Positions 62,206-64,000 of a DNA stretch of 64,000 nucleotides are shown in pieces (within the stretch, counting starts at the first letter, position 1; each line of letters starts with the position of its first letter). The stretch comes from Azospirillum sp. TSH58. GTDB lineage: Bacteria; Pseudomonadota; Alphaproteobacteria; Azospirillales; Azospirillaceae. A program made the translations under genes and the position numbers. The DNA is taken from positions 62,001-126,000 of the forward strand of contig NZ_CP022364.1 in assembly GCF_003119115.1 (NCBI RefSeq), read 5' to 3'. The notes under the pieces were generated by a model. That model made no database searches, was not told the origin of the DNA, and was given only the letters and a program-made list of their open reading frames with translations.

Positions 62206-63033
62206 GTGGCGGACAAGGACGCGCGGAAGATCCCGCTGCACGGCCCGGAGGAGTTCGAGGCGATCCGCAAGGCCGGGCGGCTGGCCGCGGCGACGCTCGA
62301 TTACATCGCGCCCCATGTGGTGCCGGGGGTCAGCACGGGCCATCTGAACCGGCTGATCGAGGCCTTCATGCGGGACAACGGCGCCATCCCCGCGACCCTC
62401 GGCTATCACGGCTATCCGGCGGCGAGCTGCATTTCACCGAACCATGTGGTGAATCACGGCATTCCGTCCGACGACAAGACGCTGGTCGACGGCGACATCG
62501 TGAACGTCGACGTGACGGTGATCCTCGACGGCTGGTACGGCGACACCAGCCGCATGTTCTTCGTCGGCGAGAAGATCGGGGTCAAGGCGCGCAAGCTGGT
62601 GGACATCACCTACAAGGCGATGATGGCCGGCATCGCGCAGGCCAAGCCGGGCAATCATCTGGGCGACATCGGCCACGCCATCCAGACCCTGGCCGAATCC
62701 CACCGCTACGGCGTGGTGCGCGATTTCGGCGGGCACGGCATCGGGCGGGTGTTCCACGACGCGCCCCATGTCGATCATTTCGGCAAGCGCGGCACCGGGG
62801 TTCTGCTGGTTCCGGGCATGGTCTTCACCATCGAGCCGATGCTCAACGCCGGCAAGCCGGACGTGAAGATCCTGTCGGACGGCTGGACCACCGTCACCCG
62901 CGACCGCTCCCTGTCCGCCCAGTTCGAGCATCAGGTCGGCATCACCGAGACGGGCTGCGAGATCTTCACCCTGTCGCCGGCGGGCTTCACCCAGCCGCCC
63001 TATGACTCCACCGACGGGGCCGCTGCGGCATGA
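62206..63033 (+). CDS. map: Type I methionine aminopeptidase
   Basis: A 275-residue metallopeptidase removing initiator methionine. Metal ligands are visible in NVDVTVILDGWYGDTSRMF (two Asp), GHGIGRVFHDAPHV (His), TIEPML (Glu) and FEHQVGITETG (Glu). The start is GTG at 62206 (GTGGCGGACAAGG) after GTGAGGTGACACG. The stop overlaps the start of a Nudix gene by four bases (ATGA). Confidence 0.95.
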   Translation: MADKDARKIPLHGPEEFEAIRKAGRLAAATLDYIAPHVVPGVSTGHLNRLIEAFMRDNGAIPATLGYHGYPAASCISPNHVVNHGIPSDDKTLVDGDIVNVDVTVILDGWYGDTSRMFFVGEKIGVKARKLVDITYKAMMAGIAQAKPGNHLGDIGHAIQTLAESHRYGVVRDFGGHGIGRVFHDAPHVDHFGKRGTGVLLVPGMVFTIEPMLNAGKPDVKILSDGWTTVTRDRSLSAQFEHQVGITETGCEIFTLSPAGFTQPPYDSTDGAAAA

Positions 63034-63620
63034 GCGGGGAACTGAAGCCCTGGACGGTCCTGGAGCGGCGGACCCTGCTCGACGCCGGGCCCTTCCTGAA
63101 GGTGCACGCCGAGACCGTCGAGACGCCGGACGGCCGGCGGGTGGAAAATTTCTATCAGGTCGAGCAGACGGACTTCGTCCAGATGTTCGTCGAGGACGAG
63201 GATGGGCGCGCGCTGATGCTGCGCACCTACAAGCATGGCCCGCGCCGGGTCAGCCTGACCTTTCCCGCCGGGGCCCTCAACCCCGGCGAGGAGCCGCTGG
63301 CGGCGGCGAAGCGGGAGTTGCTGGAGGAGACGGGCCACGCCGCGGACGGCTGGACCGCGCTCGGCTCCTACGTGGTCCAGGGCAACCAGCGCGGCTGCGT
63401 CTGCCATATGTTCCACGCCCGCAACGCCCGCAAGGTGACGGAGGCGGACTCCGGGGACCTTGAGGAGATGCGGCTGGAGTTGCTGACCCGCGGGGATTTG
63501 ATCGCGGCGGCGGCAGAGGGCGATTACGCCCTGCTGCCGGTCATCGCCATGCTGGGCGCCGTTCTGCTGCCGGAACTGCGCGACAACCTCGCGCGGTCGG
63601 CGGCGCGCCCGGCGCCGTGA
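63030..63620 (+). CDS. Nudix hydrolase (ADP-ribose pyrophosphatase-like)
   Basis: A 196-residue protein. The Nudix box G-x5-E-x7-RELLEETGH is at about residues 83-107 (GALNPGEEPLAAAKRELLEE). The N-terminal VLERRTLLDAGPFLKVHAET and QVEQTDFVQMF resemble NudF/ADP-ribose-type hydrolases. Translationally coupled to map. Substrate assignment is by group resemblance only. Confidence 0.85.
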   Translation: MSGELKPWTVLERRTLLDAGPFLKVHAETVETPDGRRVENFYQVEQTDFVQMFVEDEDGRALMLRTYKHGPRRVSLTFPAGALNPGEEPLAAAKRELLEETGHAADGWTALGSYVVQGNQRGCVCHMFHARNARKVTEADSGDLEEMRLELLTRGDLIAAAAEGDYALLPVIAMLGAVLLPELRDNLARSAARPAP

Positions 63621-63623
63621 CGG

Positions 63624-63842
63624 TTACTTCCCCTCGGTCGGGCCGGCGAAGAAATGGGCGAGCGCGTCGGCCGCTTCGAGCGACAGCTGGTTGTCGTTCT
63701 TGAGAAGCTGCTCGTGGGCGTTCTTGATGGTCTGCACCGTCTCTTCGTTGGTCAGAAGCCCCTTGGCCTGGAGCGTCTCCAGAATCTTGGCGCTCAGCAT
63801 GAAGCTCGCGAAGGCCAGTCCGTTCGTGGTGATGTCCGCCAT
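63624..63842 (-). CDS. Small hypothetical protein
   Basis: A 72-residue helical protein (MADITTNGLAFASFMLSAKI, LETLQAKGLLTNEETVQTI, then LEAADALAHFFAGP). Ribosome site GGAGAGACGAGC is upstream of the ATG at 63842. No family recognised; soluble, acidic, probably a three-helix bundle. Confidence 0.6.
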   Translation of the reverse strand: MADITTNGLAFASFMLSAKILETLQAKGLLTNEETVQTIKNAHEQLLKNDNQLSLEAADALAHFFAGPTEGK

Positions 63843-63945
63843 GCTCGTCTCTCCGATGGGACGCCGGCCTGTGGTGGCCGGCGCTCTTTCTGGCCGACCC
63901 TACCGGGCGGCAGGTTAATTTTGCACGAACCGGTGCTGCGACGCT

Positions 63946-64000
63946 TTACAGCGCGCGCACCTGCATCTTGTTCGGTCCTTCGCCCCGGCCATGGACGAAC
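63946..64000 (-). CDS. Partial gene at the right edge
   Basis: A minus-strand frame open from the window edge, ending in FVHGRGEGPNKMQVRAL then TAA (63948-63946). Only the C-terminal 17 residues are visible; the product cannot be identified. Confidence 0.5.
   Translation of the reverse strand, partial: FVHGRGEGPNKMQVRAL

Noticed and set aside
1..64000. CRISPR array, rRNA operon or complete tRNA gene
   Set aside because: No regularly spaced repeats, no rRNA sequence, and only a tRNA 3' fragment were seen.

Overview
The window looks like a piece of the chromosome of a GC-rich alphaproteobacterium, most likely Azospirillum or a close relative. This rests on strongly GC-rich codon third positions, the cysD-cysNC sulfate activation pair, the ornithine decarboxylase-homospermidine synthase pair, the abundance of chemotaxis and two-component proteins, and GTTC-N7-GTTC type LexA boxes. 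No genus-specific marker was tested.

Positions 1-9720 are the right-hand part of an integrated mobile element, probably a prophage or phage-derived island. It ends at a 45-nt 3' fragment of a tRNA-Pro(GGG) gene (9676-9720), as expected for integration into a tRNA. It holds a DUF2190-type virion protein tail, a SpoVG-like protein, an XRE repressor with two operators, a divergently read antirepressor-like protein, and three AT-rich orphan genes (two membrane-anchored, one soluble helical) that look like cargo. An IS630 element (3300-6053) sits exactly in the stop codon of one orphan gene and is itself split near its 5' end by an IS110 element.

From 9721 on the content is ordinary chromosome. 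9860-12238 has a Kef-type antiporter with a cyclic-nucleotide-binding tail. 12288-22704 is a sulfur assimilation locus: on the minus strand precorrin-2 dehydrogenase, SUMT, DUF2849, sulfite reductase and DUF934; divergently cysH-cysD-cysNC and an SsuABC-type transporter. 22830-28149 holds lipid-related genes (SCP2, FadD, MerR regulator, thioesterase, VOC protein) around a palindromic operator. 28300-31171 has an MFS exporter, acireductone dioxygenase and a tandem hemerythrin. 31290-34427 is the polyamine pair odc-hss, preceded by a long leader with two small upstream reading frames. 34485-36553 is cobD/cobC.

36670-45008 is signalling: a PAS-GGDEF cyclase, a split PAS/MCP receptor, a large hybrid kinase and a periplasmic binding protein. 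45062-47014 is kup. 47238-47462 has two LexA boxes upstream of a 32-residue membrane peptide, the most interesting undescribed item here. 49406-53137 contains three LuxR/NarL-type regulators in long intergenic regions. 53328-64000 is housekeeping: thioredoxin-like protein, YfgM-like protein, BamB, Der, SDR, PurF, CvpA, RadA, Map and a Nudix hydrolase.
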